Shown here: positions 35,759 to 44,288 of the stretch, piece after piece
How the letters are laid out: each line of letters begins with the position of its first letter
Position numbering within the stretch: position 1 is the stretch's first letter
Assembly: GCF_002287175.1 (NCBI RefSeq)
Contig: NZ_LMVM01000012.1
Location: forward strand, 124,001 to 188,000
Direction of reading: 5' to 3'
DNA: 64,000 nucleotides
From: Methanobacterium bryantii
GTDB taxonomy: Archaea > Methanobacteriota > Methanobacteria > Methanobacteriales > Methanobacteriaceae
Program-made: the position numbers and the translations under genes
The notes under the pieces: model-generated
Told to the model about the DNA's origin: nothing
The model's database searches: none
The model's input: the letters and a program-made list of their open reading frames with translations, nothing else

Positions 35759-38203
35759 TCAATTTTTTTCAAGGGGAATGGTAAAGTAAAATGTTGAACC
35801 TTCACCAGGTTCTGAGTCAACCCAAACTCTTCCTCCATGGCGGTCTATAATTCTTTTAACAATGGCTAAACCTATTCCTGTGCCCTGATATTCTCCGATA
35901 GCGTGCAATCGCTTGAAAACTTCAAAAATCTGGTCACTGTACTGCTCTTCTAATCCAATTCCATTGTCACTGACACTGAAAACATATTCATTCTCTTCTT
36001 TATGGGTGGAGATATAAATTTTGAGTTGTACTCTCTCATTACGGAATTTAAGCGCATTTCCAATTAAATTCTGGAATACTCGTACTATCTGGCCTTTATC
36101 TGCAAAAATTACTGGAAGTTCATCATTCGTTATTTCAGCATCAACTTCACTAACTGCGGATCCTAAATTACTTAAAGCGTAGTTCAATGCATCTTCAGAT
36201 TCAAATTCTGTAAATTCATGCCCTCGTGTCCCGACACGTGAATAATCAAGCAAACCCTGAATCATTTGTTTCATTCTCCTTGAACCGTCAACCATAAATT
36301 CAATGAATTCATCAGCATTAGAGTCTAGTTTACCTTTATACCGTCTTTCGATTAGTTGAGCATAACTGGCAATGGTTCGAAGCGGTTCCTGCAGGTCGTG
36401 GCTGGTAATGTAGGCAAAACTTTCTAATTCTTTATTGGAGCGTTCTAATTCAGATATAGTTTCTTTTAATTTTTCTTCTGCTTTCTTACGTTTGGTAATA
36501 TCAGTCATGAAGCCTTCTAATGTTGGATTTCCATTTTCATCTTTTCCAAAATCTCTAAAGGAGAGATCTCCAATTATTATTTTTCCATCTTTTCGCCTGT
36601 AAAGATTTTCAGTTTTAAACCAGGCATTATCTTTTAAAGCAGATTTTAAAAAGCCTGGCCTTAAATCTTTGTTGACATAGATAATATCTGCAATAGATGC
36701 TTTATTGGCGGTTGAAACTAAATCTTCGGGAGAATCATAGCCTAAAAGCTTTGCAAGTTCAGGATTAACATCAATATATTTTCCATCCAATGTTGAATGA
36801 AAAATACCTACAGGTGCATTCTCATATAAAGAACGATACTTTATCTCTTTTTCCTTTAAAGTTTCGTAAGCATCCTCTAATTTTAATGCACGTTCTTCAA
36901 CCTGTTCTTCGAGGTGATCTAAAGTATTTTTTAATTCTATTTCAGCTTGCTTTCGTTTTAAAGCTTCAACAAAAGCGACAGAAAGAGTTTCAATATTATC
37001 TTTATCTTCTTCAGTGTAACCCCCTTCTTTGTTCGCTAAAGCAATCAGTCCTATTGTTGTATTACCTTGTTTCAGTGGAACTCCTAAAAAAGATTTAATT
37101 GGGGGATGTCCTTCAGGGATGCCGCGTTTATCAGGGTCGGAATCAGGGTCATTTACGATTTGACTTCTCCCTTCTTTTACTGTCCGCCCCCAGTAACTTA
37201 CAATTTCCATGTCGCTCAATAATTCCCGTGCTTTTTTGGGATCTGCTGTACATGCATCCCCTCCTGGAGGACTTACAGCACGGTCATCTAAACGCCCGTT
37301 TTCATTAACTTCCCCTATGAAACTGAAATCACTGCCTGTTAATTCTTCTGCAACTTCAAGGCACTTTTCCACGACTTCTTCAATAGTTTCACAGGTTAAA
37401 GACTGCTGGAATACTTTGTTAATGCCGTTTAACAATTTATTTTGCCTGTTAATTTGCATTTCAGAGTTTTTATGTTCTGTAATGTCACCAACAACTCCCA
37501 TTACTCGAACTGGATGGCCTTTGTTATCATAATGAACTTTTCCATCCACTTCGATCCAATGTATGCTACCATCGGGCCATATAACTCGATTTATATGTTT
37601 TAAACTGCCTGTTTTCATGGCAATAGTATATGCATCTAGAATATGCTGTCGATCTTCAGGCAGCACGTATTTCATGGCTTTTTCAAATCTCCACTCTGCT
37701 TGAGCCTTTTTAAAACCCCAAATCTGATCATGGCGCAATGAACGAATAGCAACATCAGTTTTAAGATCTAGATCCCAAGTGCCGAGATTAGCGGATTCTA
37801 ATGCAAGACGTAAATGCTCTTCATTATCAAGTAAAACATCTTTTTCACGCTCAGTAATATCTTGAATTTGAACTAAAAAGTTAGAATCAGTAACAGAAAC
37901 AGTCCAATCAATAAAAGCAGTTCCTGATCTTGTGGGAACATAAAACCCTTTATTTTTTATATCATCATAATTCAATTGAGATTGAAACTTAATTAACCCC
38001 TTTTCAAGTAATTCAAGCTTTTTTAATGCGATATCGGGATTATCAAATAAATTAACTTTTTTAAAATTATCTATGGAGTCAATACCTGCTATTTTTAAGG
38101 CAGTCGGGTTAGCATCAATTAAATTACCTTTTTTATCATAACAAAAAATGCCGAGGGGGGACTTATCAAATATTTCTTTGAATATATTATCTTTTTTATT
38201 CAA
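35759..38203 (-). CDS. PAS/GAF sensor histidine kinase
   Basis: The 814-aa cytosolic kinase has, in order: PAS (about 1-118), PAS/PAC (128-245, with GVVGDITEHK), GAF (255-420, with SFLGVPLKQGNTTIGLIALANKEGG), a coiled coil, PAS (450-575, GFMTDITKRKKAEE), HisKA with phosphoacceptor H602 in SHDLQEPLRTI, and HATPase with N box NLIGNALKFR, DNGIGLE and GTGIGLAIVKRI. No membrane helix, so it senses an internal signal through PAS/GAF. The start appears to be TTG 38203 behind GGGAG. It is an orphan kinase; the response regulators at 62525 and 63300 are of the matching methanogen type but distant. Confidence 0.95.
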   Translation of the reverse strand: MNKKDNIFKEIFDKSPLGIFCYDKKGNLIDANPTALKIAGIDSIDNFKKVNLFDNPDIALKKLELLEKGLIKFQSQLNYDDIKNKGFYVPTRSGTAFIDWTVSVTDSNFLVQIQDITEREKDVLLDNEEHLRLALESANLGTWDLDLKTDVAIRSLRHDQIWGFKKAQAEWRFEKAMKYVLPEDRQHILDAYTIAMKTGSLKHINRVIWPDGSIHWIEVDGKVHYDNKGHPVRVMGVVGDITEHKNSEMQINRQNKLLNGINKVFQQSLTCETIEEVVEKCLEVAEELTGSDFSFIGEVNENGRLDDRAVSPPGGDACTADPKKARELLSDMEIVSYWGRTVKEGRSQIVNDPDSDPDKRGIPEGHPPIKSFLGVPLKQGNTTIGLIALANKEGGYTEEDKDNIETLSVAFVEALKRKQAEIELKNTLDHLEEQVEERALKLEDAYETLKEKEIKYRSLYENAPVGIFHSTLDGKYIDVNPELAKLLGYDSPEDLVSTANKASIADIIYVNKDLRPGFLKSALKDNAWFKTENLYRRKDGKIIIGDLSFRDFGKDENGNPTLEGFMTDITKRKKAEEKLKETISELERSNKELESFAYITSHDLQEPLRTIASYAQLIERRYKGKLDSNADEFIEFMVDGSRRMKQMIQGLLDYSRVGTRGHEFTEFESEDALNYALSNLGSAVSEVDAEITNDELPVIFADKGQIVRVFQNLIGNALKFRNERVQLKIYISTHKEENEYVFSVSDNGIGLEEQYSDQIFEVFKRLHAIGEYQGTGIGLAIVKRIIDRHGGRVWVDSEPGEGSTFYFTIPLEKN

Positions 38204-38645
38204 AATGTGGCTCTCCCATCAAGTGATAATTAATATTATCTGATAAATTAGAAAGAAGTTACTATTATTTACTTGTTTTAAAGATTTAAAACTTTTTAAT
38301 TAGTTTTTATGTGGAGATGATATTTTTTGATTTAAGTTCTTTAATTTTAAAATAGTAATTTAAGTAAATTTGAGGTTTTACTGCTAAAATAAGATTTAAA
38401 ATGCATGAAGTGGGGTGTGGGGGGCGAATTTTTATTTAAATCTGGAATTAACGTGGAAATTAATAGTAGTGGAAAATGATCCGCCCCTCGGTTTTAATAT
38501 TTAGAGTTTGAGGTATCATACTTTTTGGTACTAAAAAATCTGTACTTTCAAAATTATTAGCATTGGTTTAATTTAACTAATAAATGATATGTTTTGATTT
38601 TAACCGTTTATTAAGTATGGAGAATAACTCTATTACTATTATGGG
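38204..38645. other. Intergenic region, nothing recognised
   Basis: About 440 A/T-rich bases between the kinase start and the small membrane genes. I see no ORF, RNA gene or clear repeat here beyond short T-runs. Confidence 0.5.
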
Positions 38646-38882
38646 TTATTGGAGTGTGTATTCCATTAAAAGAAATCCAATCCCTACTAAAAGATAGATA
38701 ATACAGTATAAATAAAATAAATTTTTGTTTTGTTTTGTAGGATTTTTTCTATACCAATCATACACAATAAGACTCATAATTACGTAAGATGTGAGAAATA
38801 GGTAATTGTGGAGTGTAATAGAACATGCAGTTAGAAAGATGAAAACTAGAATAATTGAAACAGTTTCTTTTTTTATATTCAT
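38646..38882 (-). CDS. Small membrane protein (78 aa), possible immunity protein of the toxin locus
   Basis: The protein has three hydrophobic segments (about residues 8-25, 27-43 and 56-75) and no known domain. The start ATG follows GTGATTTA. It is the last gene of the minus-strand series that runs from the large wall-binding toxin-like gene. Like the membrane genes at 42423 and 43806 it lies downstream of a toxin-tip fragment. The immunity role is inferred only from position and membrane nature. Confidence 0.6.
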   Translation of the reverse strand: MNIKKETVSIILVFIFLTACSITLHNYLFLTSYVIMSLIVYDWYRKNPTKQNKNLFYLYCIIYLLVGIGFLLMEYTLQ

Positions 38883-38939
38883 TAAATCACAGTATCTGTT
38901 CTTTTCATTTAAAGTTATATGTGGGTGTAAAGAAGGTAT

Positions 38940-39116
38940 TTAATATGTTAAAGCGCTGATAAGTTGTAAAATTCCTGCTAAGAAAAATCCAATGGCAGGT
39001 AAAAGTCCGTACTTGTATCTTTTAGGATTTATTTTATATTCGCGTATAATAAAAAGGCTTGCAAGTATAAAACCGACACCTGATATTAATTTAAGATAAA
39101 AAACTGTATCAAACAT
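38940..39116 (-). CDS. Small two-helix membrane protein (58 aa), possible immunity protein
   Basis: I chose ATG 39116 (MFDTVFYLKLISGVGFILASLF) with GGAGATT just upstream; the frame extends four codons further to a TTG. Two hydrophobic helices flank a basic loop REYKINPKRYKYG. It sits between the tip fragment at 39257 and the 78-aa membrane protein, 57 bp from the latter. No family recognised. Confidence 0.55.
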   Translation of the reverse strand: MFDTVFYLKLISGVGFILASLFIIREYKINPKRYKYGLLPAIGFFLAGILQLISALTY

Positions 39117-39256
39117 AATAATCTCCAATTATAATACAATGAACCATTAAGAAGATGAAACCATGATTATCACGATAGTTTCTTTTTTATATTTATTTTA
39201 ACTCTCTAAAAGTAATTCTCCTGATTTTTTAGCTTTTTCTAACCTATGATCTAATT

Positions 39257-39772
39257 TTACACATTATCAAGATATTTTTTGGATTCCTGGTATTTTCTTT
39301 CTTTTTTAAGAGGTATACTTTTATACCCTACTGCTGCATCTTCATGATATATCTTACTGGCTTTATCAAAACATTTCCGTGCTTTCTCATATTTTCTCTG
39401 AGTTACTAATTCAACACCTTCACCATATAACATTTCAACTTCACTCACAGTGAAAAGTGTAGAATAGTATTTTTGCTTGTCTACATTCTCTGGATCTGGA
39501 ACTCTTTTATAAACCGCGTACATTTCAAGGTATAGTACATAGTAATATATTCGAAGTTTATATCGTAGAGGGTAGTAGTGTATTGTAATGCCTGAAGGAT
39601 ACCAGAAATTGCATACTGCCCTATTGCCCCATGGTGCCCAAATAGTCCATCTAGGGAAATATGACCATCTTATAACTGGATATGGGATATATCTATCTAT
39701 TACAATAGTACGATATTTCCACTCACCCTGATGCCAACGCCATTTCACTGTTCTTATTGTATGTCAGTCCTT
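39257..39772 (-). pseudogene. Orphan toxin-tip fragment D (tip A-like, fused to unrelated tail)
   Basis: The open frame 39257-39748 begins MKWRWHQGEWKYRTIVIDRYIPYPVIRWSYFP and is nearly identical over about 75 residues to the C-terminal tip of the 2268-aa protein. The DNA match starts upstream at AAGGACTG (39765-39772), the exact codons for the K-G-L at the proposed processing site, but a 2-base deletion there breaks the frame. No C39 part precedes it. Its C-terminal 85 residues (KYEKARKCFDKASKIYHEDAAVGYKSI) are different and TPR-like. I read it as a decayed recombination product of the toxin cassette. Confidence 0.65.
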
Positions 39773-39774
39773 AA

Positions 39775-39911
39775 ATGCAGGTTTGAAAAACTCGGTGAAA
39801 AAGCCTGGGAAATTGCACAAAAAAAACGACAGGACAATTGTCACTTATGAAGATGCTGATGAAGCGCTTAAACAGATAATGACAGAAAAAAGAATAATCC
39901 AAATATATTAA
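39775..39911 (+). pseudogene. Decayed fragment, possibly histone-fold-like
   Basis: Plus-strand text in two frames reads RFEKLGEKAWEIAQKKRQDN and then, one frame over, TIVTYEDADEALKQIMTEKRIIQIY with a stop. Joined, this resembles the C-terminal part of a histone-fold or similar helical protein, but the match is weak. The frame break and absence of a start show it is a remnant. It abuts tip fragment D, suggesting a recombination junction. Confidence 0.3.
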
Positions 39912-39928
39912 ATTAATTTAAAAATGAA

Positions 39929-39947
39929 TAAAATCAGACTATTCTAG
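39929..39947 (+). repeat. Orphan CRISPR-repeat-like sequence
   Basis: TAAAATCAGACTATTCTAG matches bases 3-21 of the 30-bp array repeat with one mismatch (T to C at base 18), 27 kb from the array. The match stops exactly at base 21, where repeat 77 of the array is interrupted by a palindromic element. The bases that follow here (CTTGCAAAAACTTTTG, then TTGCCCAAAAATTC) also resemble that insert in a degraded form. Confidence 0.6.
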
Positions 39948-39949
39948 CT

Positions 39950-40267
39950 TGCAAAAACTTTTGTTGCCCAAAAATTCATATAATTGAATTTATTTATAAA
40001 TTAAAGCATATATTGGCCGATAAAAATATAAAACGCACAATTTACCATATTTTTTCGTTTTTGAAATTTTATTATTACATTAAATACACTCAAATTGGAT
40101 TAAAGGATAATTTTCACTAAAAACAGCTTATATAAAGTATGTTTAATTAGTAAGCGTAAATTTATTATGAATATTTTGTAAATAGGTGATAATAAATATT
40201 TAATACTTTAGTAGCGAAATATTAATGAATAATATGATTTTTAAAAAAGGTAAAAGGGGATGATATA
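39950..40267. other. Intergenic region upstream of the PepSY protein
   Basis: A/T-rich and gene-free. After the degenerate hairpin region (39950-40000) I see only A/T runs and a likely promoter (TTATATAAAGTATG near 40130) for the downstream gene. Confidence 0.45.
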
Positions 40268-40756
40268 TTGGAGAAAAAATTTATTTTAATTATAATCGGC
40301 ATAATAGCGTTAGGAGCGGTTATAGTAGTTCCAGGATACATGCAATCTGAAAATAAGACTACCCTACAAAATAATGCTCCTGTAGCGCAAAACACATATA
40401 ATACTTCAAATTCTACAGGTACCCCCTCAAATACCACCGGTACATCTAATCCAAATCAAACTGTACAATCAAACAGTTCTCAAAATGTTCAAAATTCCAA
40501 AAATACTCAAAATAAACAAGATACGCAAACTACATCCAGTTCCAAAAGCAAATCAAATATTATAAGTGCTGCAAAAGCAAAACAAATAGCTTTACAAAGT
40601 GCAGCATCACCCGAAGGTGTAATTGCACATTATCCGAGCCTTATTACATTTAACGGGCGGCTAATCTGGAGAGTGCCTCTTTTTAAGAATGGTAAAACCG
40701 TAAGCCTTATAGATGTAGATGCTCATACTGGTGCATGCCTTGGAGGAAGCTGTTAA
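40268..40756 (+). CDS. Membrane-anchored PepSY-like protein
   Basis: The 162-aa protein has an N-terminal membrane anchor (FILIIIGIIALGAVIVVPGYM), a low-complexity Asn/Thr/Ser/Gln-rich linker (about residues 27-95, probably glycosylated outside the cell) and a C-terminal PepSY-like domain (SAAKAKQIALQSA ... RLIWRVPLFKNGKTVSLIDVDAHTGACLGGSC). It uses a TTG start preceded by GGGGATGATATA. It is on the opposite strand to, and in the middle of, the toxin cassette series, separating modules C and D. PepSY domains often inhibit peptidases, so a link to the neighbouring C39 peptidase is conceivable but unproven. Confidence 0.75.
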   Translation: MEKKFILIIIGIIALGAVIVVPGYMQSENKTTLQNNAPVAQNTYNTSNSTGTPSNTTGTSNPNQTVQSNSSQNVQNSKNTQNKQDTQTTSSSKSKSNIISAAKAKQIALQSAASPEGVIAHYPSLITFNGRLIWRVPLFKNGKTVSLIDVDAHTGACLGGSC

Positions 40757-40828
40757 ATACTTTCATTCCATTCTCTTTTATGTACAGTTTTTTAAATTTT
40801 TTATAACAAATCTAAAGAATTAATAGAC

Positions 40829-41306
40829 TTAGATAGCTGTTAAATCAACGTATTTATTATTTAAAGCTTTAATATAATTAGGATTTACTTTCAAAGCTTT
40901 ATCATGCCCTATTATTTTTTTTATTTTTTCCCATGTATTTATGATATTATAAGCATATCCTGCACTTACAATTGTAAATATTCCAAGCGTTAAGTAGTAC
41001 AATATTGTATCTGTTTGATTTGCACCCGGATAAATTGGTTGAATTAAACCGTCTATCCACATTGCCACTAAAAGCGCTGCTACCACTCCAAAATAAACTG
41101 TTTTATTATAATATTCTACAATTTGAAACACACCAGTTATAATAAATATCATGGAGAGAATTAAAAATGGAAATAGGTTAAATGATGGACCCATCAAATA
41201 CTTCCAAGTAACAAGCATTAAAGATATAATCCCAACTCCTATTGTAATTAAACCCGGATTTTCGATTTCATAAAAACAATACCTCTTTATCTTTTATACT
41301 AAACAT
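40829..41306 (-). pseudogene. Four-helix membrane protein C (candidate immunity), frameshifted near its start
   Basis: A good start (ATG 41306, behind GGAG) reads MFSIKDKEVLF and then hits a stop. Removing one T from a T5 run just after it joins this to YEIENPGLITIGVGIISLMLVTWK and the remaining open frame. The joined product is about 159 aa with four hydrophobic helices and a short TPR-like tail (ALKVNPNYIKALNNK). It is the membrane partner of orphan tip C, 83 bp downstream of it. It is either newly inactivated, phase-variable at the T run, or a sequencing error. Confidence 0.65.
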
Positions 41307-41389
41307 GGAATATATATTCTCCTTAAAAATATTTTAAGTAGAAATCACAGCAAAAGAGTGATTTCTTTGAAACTCTTTTTAATATATAT

Positions 41390-42360
41390 CTATAGTGGAT
41401 ATCTGTTGTAATAATATCCAAATGGTTGTCCTGTTGCTGATCGCAAAAATTCTTCACCTACAATGTTGTCCTGATATATTGTTTGTCCATCAGCTTTTAT
41501 TTGTAGCCAAGGATCTTTAAACCAATCTCCTCCATTAAGTCTATAATCCCACAAAGCCATTTTTCCTCCACTCAAAACACCTACTACACTAGTAACAGTA
41601 ACTGCACCTTCAAGAATACCACTTACTGTACCTATTGTCGCGAAAGATAGACTTGCTTCAGTAAAAAGAGCTCTTTCTAGGTTTGCTTCATTGATTTCAA
41701 TCTTTATCTTGCGATAATAACTATACGAGACCCAACGCCCAGGTACATGATGAGCTATCCGGACCCAATGCCCCCTGGTTATAGTTACATATCTTGTAGT
41801 CCATTCAAAATGAGGTATAGGTATCACACCCCAAAGATAAGAAGTACCTACCCATTTTAACCAAGGAATACCTATGGTTATGCCTTTTACCCATTTATAG
41901 GTATAATAAGTATAGCCTTTTATCCATTTGTATTCTGTAAATTTTACAACTTTTGTATAATGCCAATTTCCTTTGATGGCCTGCATTTCACTGTCACTTA
42001 AGATTGTGGCGTTTGCTGGCACTTGTCCATTAATTAGCAGTGCAACTCCAGTATAGAGTTCATTGAATTTGCCAATGTCATTTCAATGTTTCCCAGGTTA
42101 TGATCGAATAGATAAACTGTTGTATTAGTGATGTTTGAAAATCTATGATTTTCAACAGGAAAAATCTCTGATTTTTCCATGTTTTGCACAACTTCGAAGT
42201 GATTAACTCCATTGATGGATAGAACTACCATATAATTGGTTTCAAGTTGATCAACGGTTAATCTTACTCCTATTGCAGTTGCTCCTTTGGCTAGTGCTGC
42301 TGTTTTCAATCCGTACAAACTTGTTCCAGTTTCGTCTGTACCTGTGAAATCTAGTTCATT
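41390..42360 (-). pseudogene. Orphan C39-half plus toxin tip C cassette
   Basis: The cassette starts abruptly inside the C39 domain (text FTGTDETGTSLYGLKTAALAKGA), with an in-frame TGA two codons upstream and no catalytic-cysteine region. NHFEVVQN and YLFDHNLGN retain the peptidase His and Asp. A 48-bp palindromic element adds 16 residues in frame (42134-42181). A one-base deletion near 42070 then breaks the frame. The second frame continues ILSDSEMQAIKGNW (leader-like) and a 190-residue tip that is Trp/Tyr-rich, then hydrophobic and Gly/Ser/Thr-rich (SLSFATIGTVSGILEGAVTV). It looks like a silent donor cassette. Confidence 0.75.
42134..42181. mobile_element. Two-hairpin palindromic element inserted in frame in cassette C
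   Basis: Compared with cassette B, 48 extra bases separate the GTGAT and TTTTGCACAACTTCG sequences shared by both. They form TTGAAAATC-TAT-GATTTTCAA, then CA, then GGAAAAATC-TCT-GATTTTTCC, ending ATG. ATG occurs at both edges, a possible 3-bp target duplication. The insert is a multiple of three and encodes a 16-residue peptide between VVQN and ITNTT. Confidence 0.8.
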
Positions 42361-42422
42361 TCATATCTCATTATATATTCCATCGTCTGTCTGCAGTTTA
42401 ATTCTAAATTACACATAGTGTT

Positions 42423-42785
42423 CTATTTTAAAAATTTTCCTCTATTTTTAGCATATACAACGAGTAATAATATAAATATAACAGATCCTACTTGAGTATA
42501 AAATTCTATTGACAATTTAAAAGGCAAATATAGATAAAATAGTATCCATACTACCACTTGAAATAGTATTATACTTAAACAAGCAATAAAAAATTTTTTA
42601 GATAAATAAATTCCATTTAGGAATATACCTACTAAAATAATGAACAGTGGAAGGAAGAAATATAGATCTAAAGTAGATTTAGAACTTAAAAAGCTGAATA
42701 GAAAATTAAATAATAACAATATACCACTAATAATCAGGATAATTTGAATTAAAATTATGCTAATTTTACTTTCATATTTTTTCAA
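42423..42785 (-). CDS. Four-helix membrane protein B, candidate immunity protein for tip B
   Basis: The 120-aa protein has four hydrophobic segments (about residues 10-31, 41-58, 65-85 and 95-113), a basic C-terminus (KNRGKFLK) and no known domain. The start is TTG 42785, spaced 5 bp from GGTGAG; GTG two codons earlier is possible. It lies 124 bp downstream of cassette B and 62 bp upstream of cassette C on the same strand, the same layout as membrane proteins A and C. Length and topology resemble immunity proteins of membrane-active bacteriocins. Confidence 0.7.
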   Translation of the reverse strand: MKKYESKISIILIQIILIISGILLLFNFLFSFLSSKSTLDLYFFLPLFIILVGIFLNGIYLSKKFFIACLSIILFQVVVWILFYLYLPFKLSIEFYTQVGSVIFILLLVVYAKNRGKFLK

Positions 42786-42909
42786 TTTCACTCACCGCTA
42801 TACTATTCTATTAAATTTTTAAATCATTTGAATTATTAAAAATAAAAAAAAATAAAAATTTTTTTTTGATTTTGGCTTAATTCATAGATCTTTCACTAGA
42901 TTCACAGTA

Positions 42910-43761
42910 TTATTCAGTTTCATAGACCCATGCTGGATTATTCCAATAGTCTTGAACCTCCTGAATACCTCCAAGAAACAAAGGGTTAACACCACCGACT
43001 ATGACACTTAGTCCTCCGGGTCCCGTATAAGCCGTAACGGCTACACTTGCCCACAAATAAAATCCGACTTTACTTGCACCTGCAAGTATATGCTTTTCGT
43101 TTTCCCAGTTGTATTTCTTGACTACTTCGAATGTTGTCCTCTTTGTCCAGTAACCTGGCTTGTATTTCCATATTGTTTTCCAGTACCCCCTATTTATTTT
43201 GACCCATTTTACGCGGAGTTCAGGATGTGGGAATACATACCAGTAAAAAGGACCCCAATGAATCCAATATCCCCTAACAAAAACTAAATAAGGTATTGGT
43301 ATAGAATAACTAGTGTCTACCCACCGTTTTCCTGCTTTATAGTAGTATCCAGGTACCCACACTTTTGTAACGGTTTTACGGACTTTATATGCTAATGCTT
43401 TGATATTCTGCATTTCATAGTCCGTTAATAATGTACCATTTATTTGTATAGTACCATTTGATATTACTAGTGCATATCCAGTGTAGAGTTCGTTGAATTT
43501 ATCCATTGTCATTTCAATGTTTCCCAGGTCAGGGTCAAATAGATACGCAGTTGTATCTGTGATATTTTGCACAACTTCGAAGTGATTAATTCCATTGATG
43601 GATAGAACTATTATATAGTTAGATCTAAGCTGATCTATGTCTAATATTGCTCCCACTGCAGTTGCCCCTTTAGCTAGAGCTGCTGTTTTCAATCCGTACA
43701 GGCTTGTTCCAGTTTCATCTGTTCCTACCAGTTCAGCGAGTTTAGCTTAGGTGGTGTAAAT
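42910..43761 (-). pseudogene. Orphan C39-half plus toxin tip B cassette
   Basis: Homology to the large toxin-like protein begins at IYTT (43761-43750), immediately followed by TAA where the large protein has Glu. The frame is then open from 43746 to the stop at 42910: AKLAELVGTDETGTSLYGLKTAALAKG, NHFEVVQN (His), YLFDPDLGN (Asp), LLTDYEMQNIKAL (leader-like) and a 160-residue tip rich in Trp/Tyr then Gly-rich hydrophobic (TAYTGPGGLSVIVGGVN). It lacks the peptidase cysteine, signal peptide, wall-binding repeats and any good start. The open part is intact, so it can act as a recombination donor; TTG 43692 could start a shorter product. Confidence 0.75.
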
Positions 43762-43805
43762 TTTATTATACAAACAGATTATCAATCATGAATAATAAGT
43801 TATAG

Positions 43806-44147
43806 TCAATAATTTTCCTTAAAGATATTGGGTTTAAAAAGTAATGAAATGACAACAACATATGCTAAAACTCCAAAAGCAAAAAATGCGTATTCTCTAC
43901 TGTTCTGTAGATATGTTAGTTTATATAAATAGTTATCAATCAATATTATACTTTGAACTACTATTATGGATAAAAAAATTACGTAATAAACAATACGATT
44001 GTAATTAATGAGCTTAGATGTAGAAATCAATACTCCTATAATGCCCAAACAAAGTACTAGTAATCCCGGATTTCCTGAAGATAAGTAATTGAAAAATACA
44101 CCCACTAATATCATTAACATGATAATAAAAAAATTTCTTTTGTTCAT
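43806..44147 (-). CDS. Four-helix membrane protein A, candidate immunity protein for the large toxin
   Basis: The 113-aa protein has four hydrophobic segments (about residues 5-22, 27-44, 53-72 and 86-105) with short loops; no family recognised. It starts 141 bp downstream of the 2268-aa gene on the same strand, and the next tip cassette begins 45 bp after its stop. This matches the toxin-immunity order of polymorphic toxin loci. No sequence similarity to membrane proteins B or C is obvious by eye beyond composition, as expected if each matches a different tip. Confidence 0.7.
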   Translation of the reverse strand: MNKRNFFIIMLMILVGVFFNYLSSGNPGLLVLCLGIIGVLISTSKLINYNRIVYYVIFLSIIVVQSIILIDNYLYKLTYLQNSREYAFFAFGVLAYVVVISLLFKPNIFKENY

Positions 44148-44288
44148 TTTCTTTGCCTCTTTAAATTCTTTAGATTCCTAAAAAAGTATTAAATAAAGTG
44201 TCTAATAAAACACTTTATTTAACATAGAGGTATCCTGTTAGTTACTCTTTTTCTCATAGAGAAGTATCCACGTTTAGCACTGAATAAA

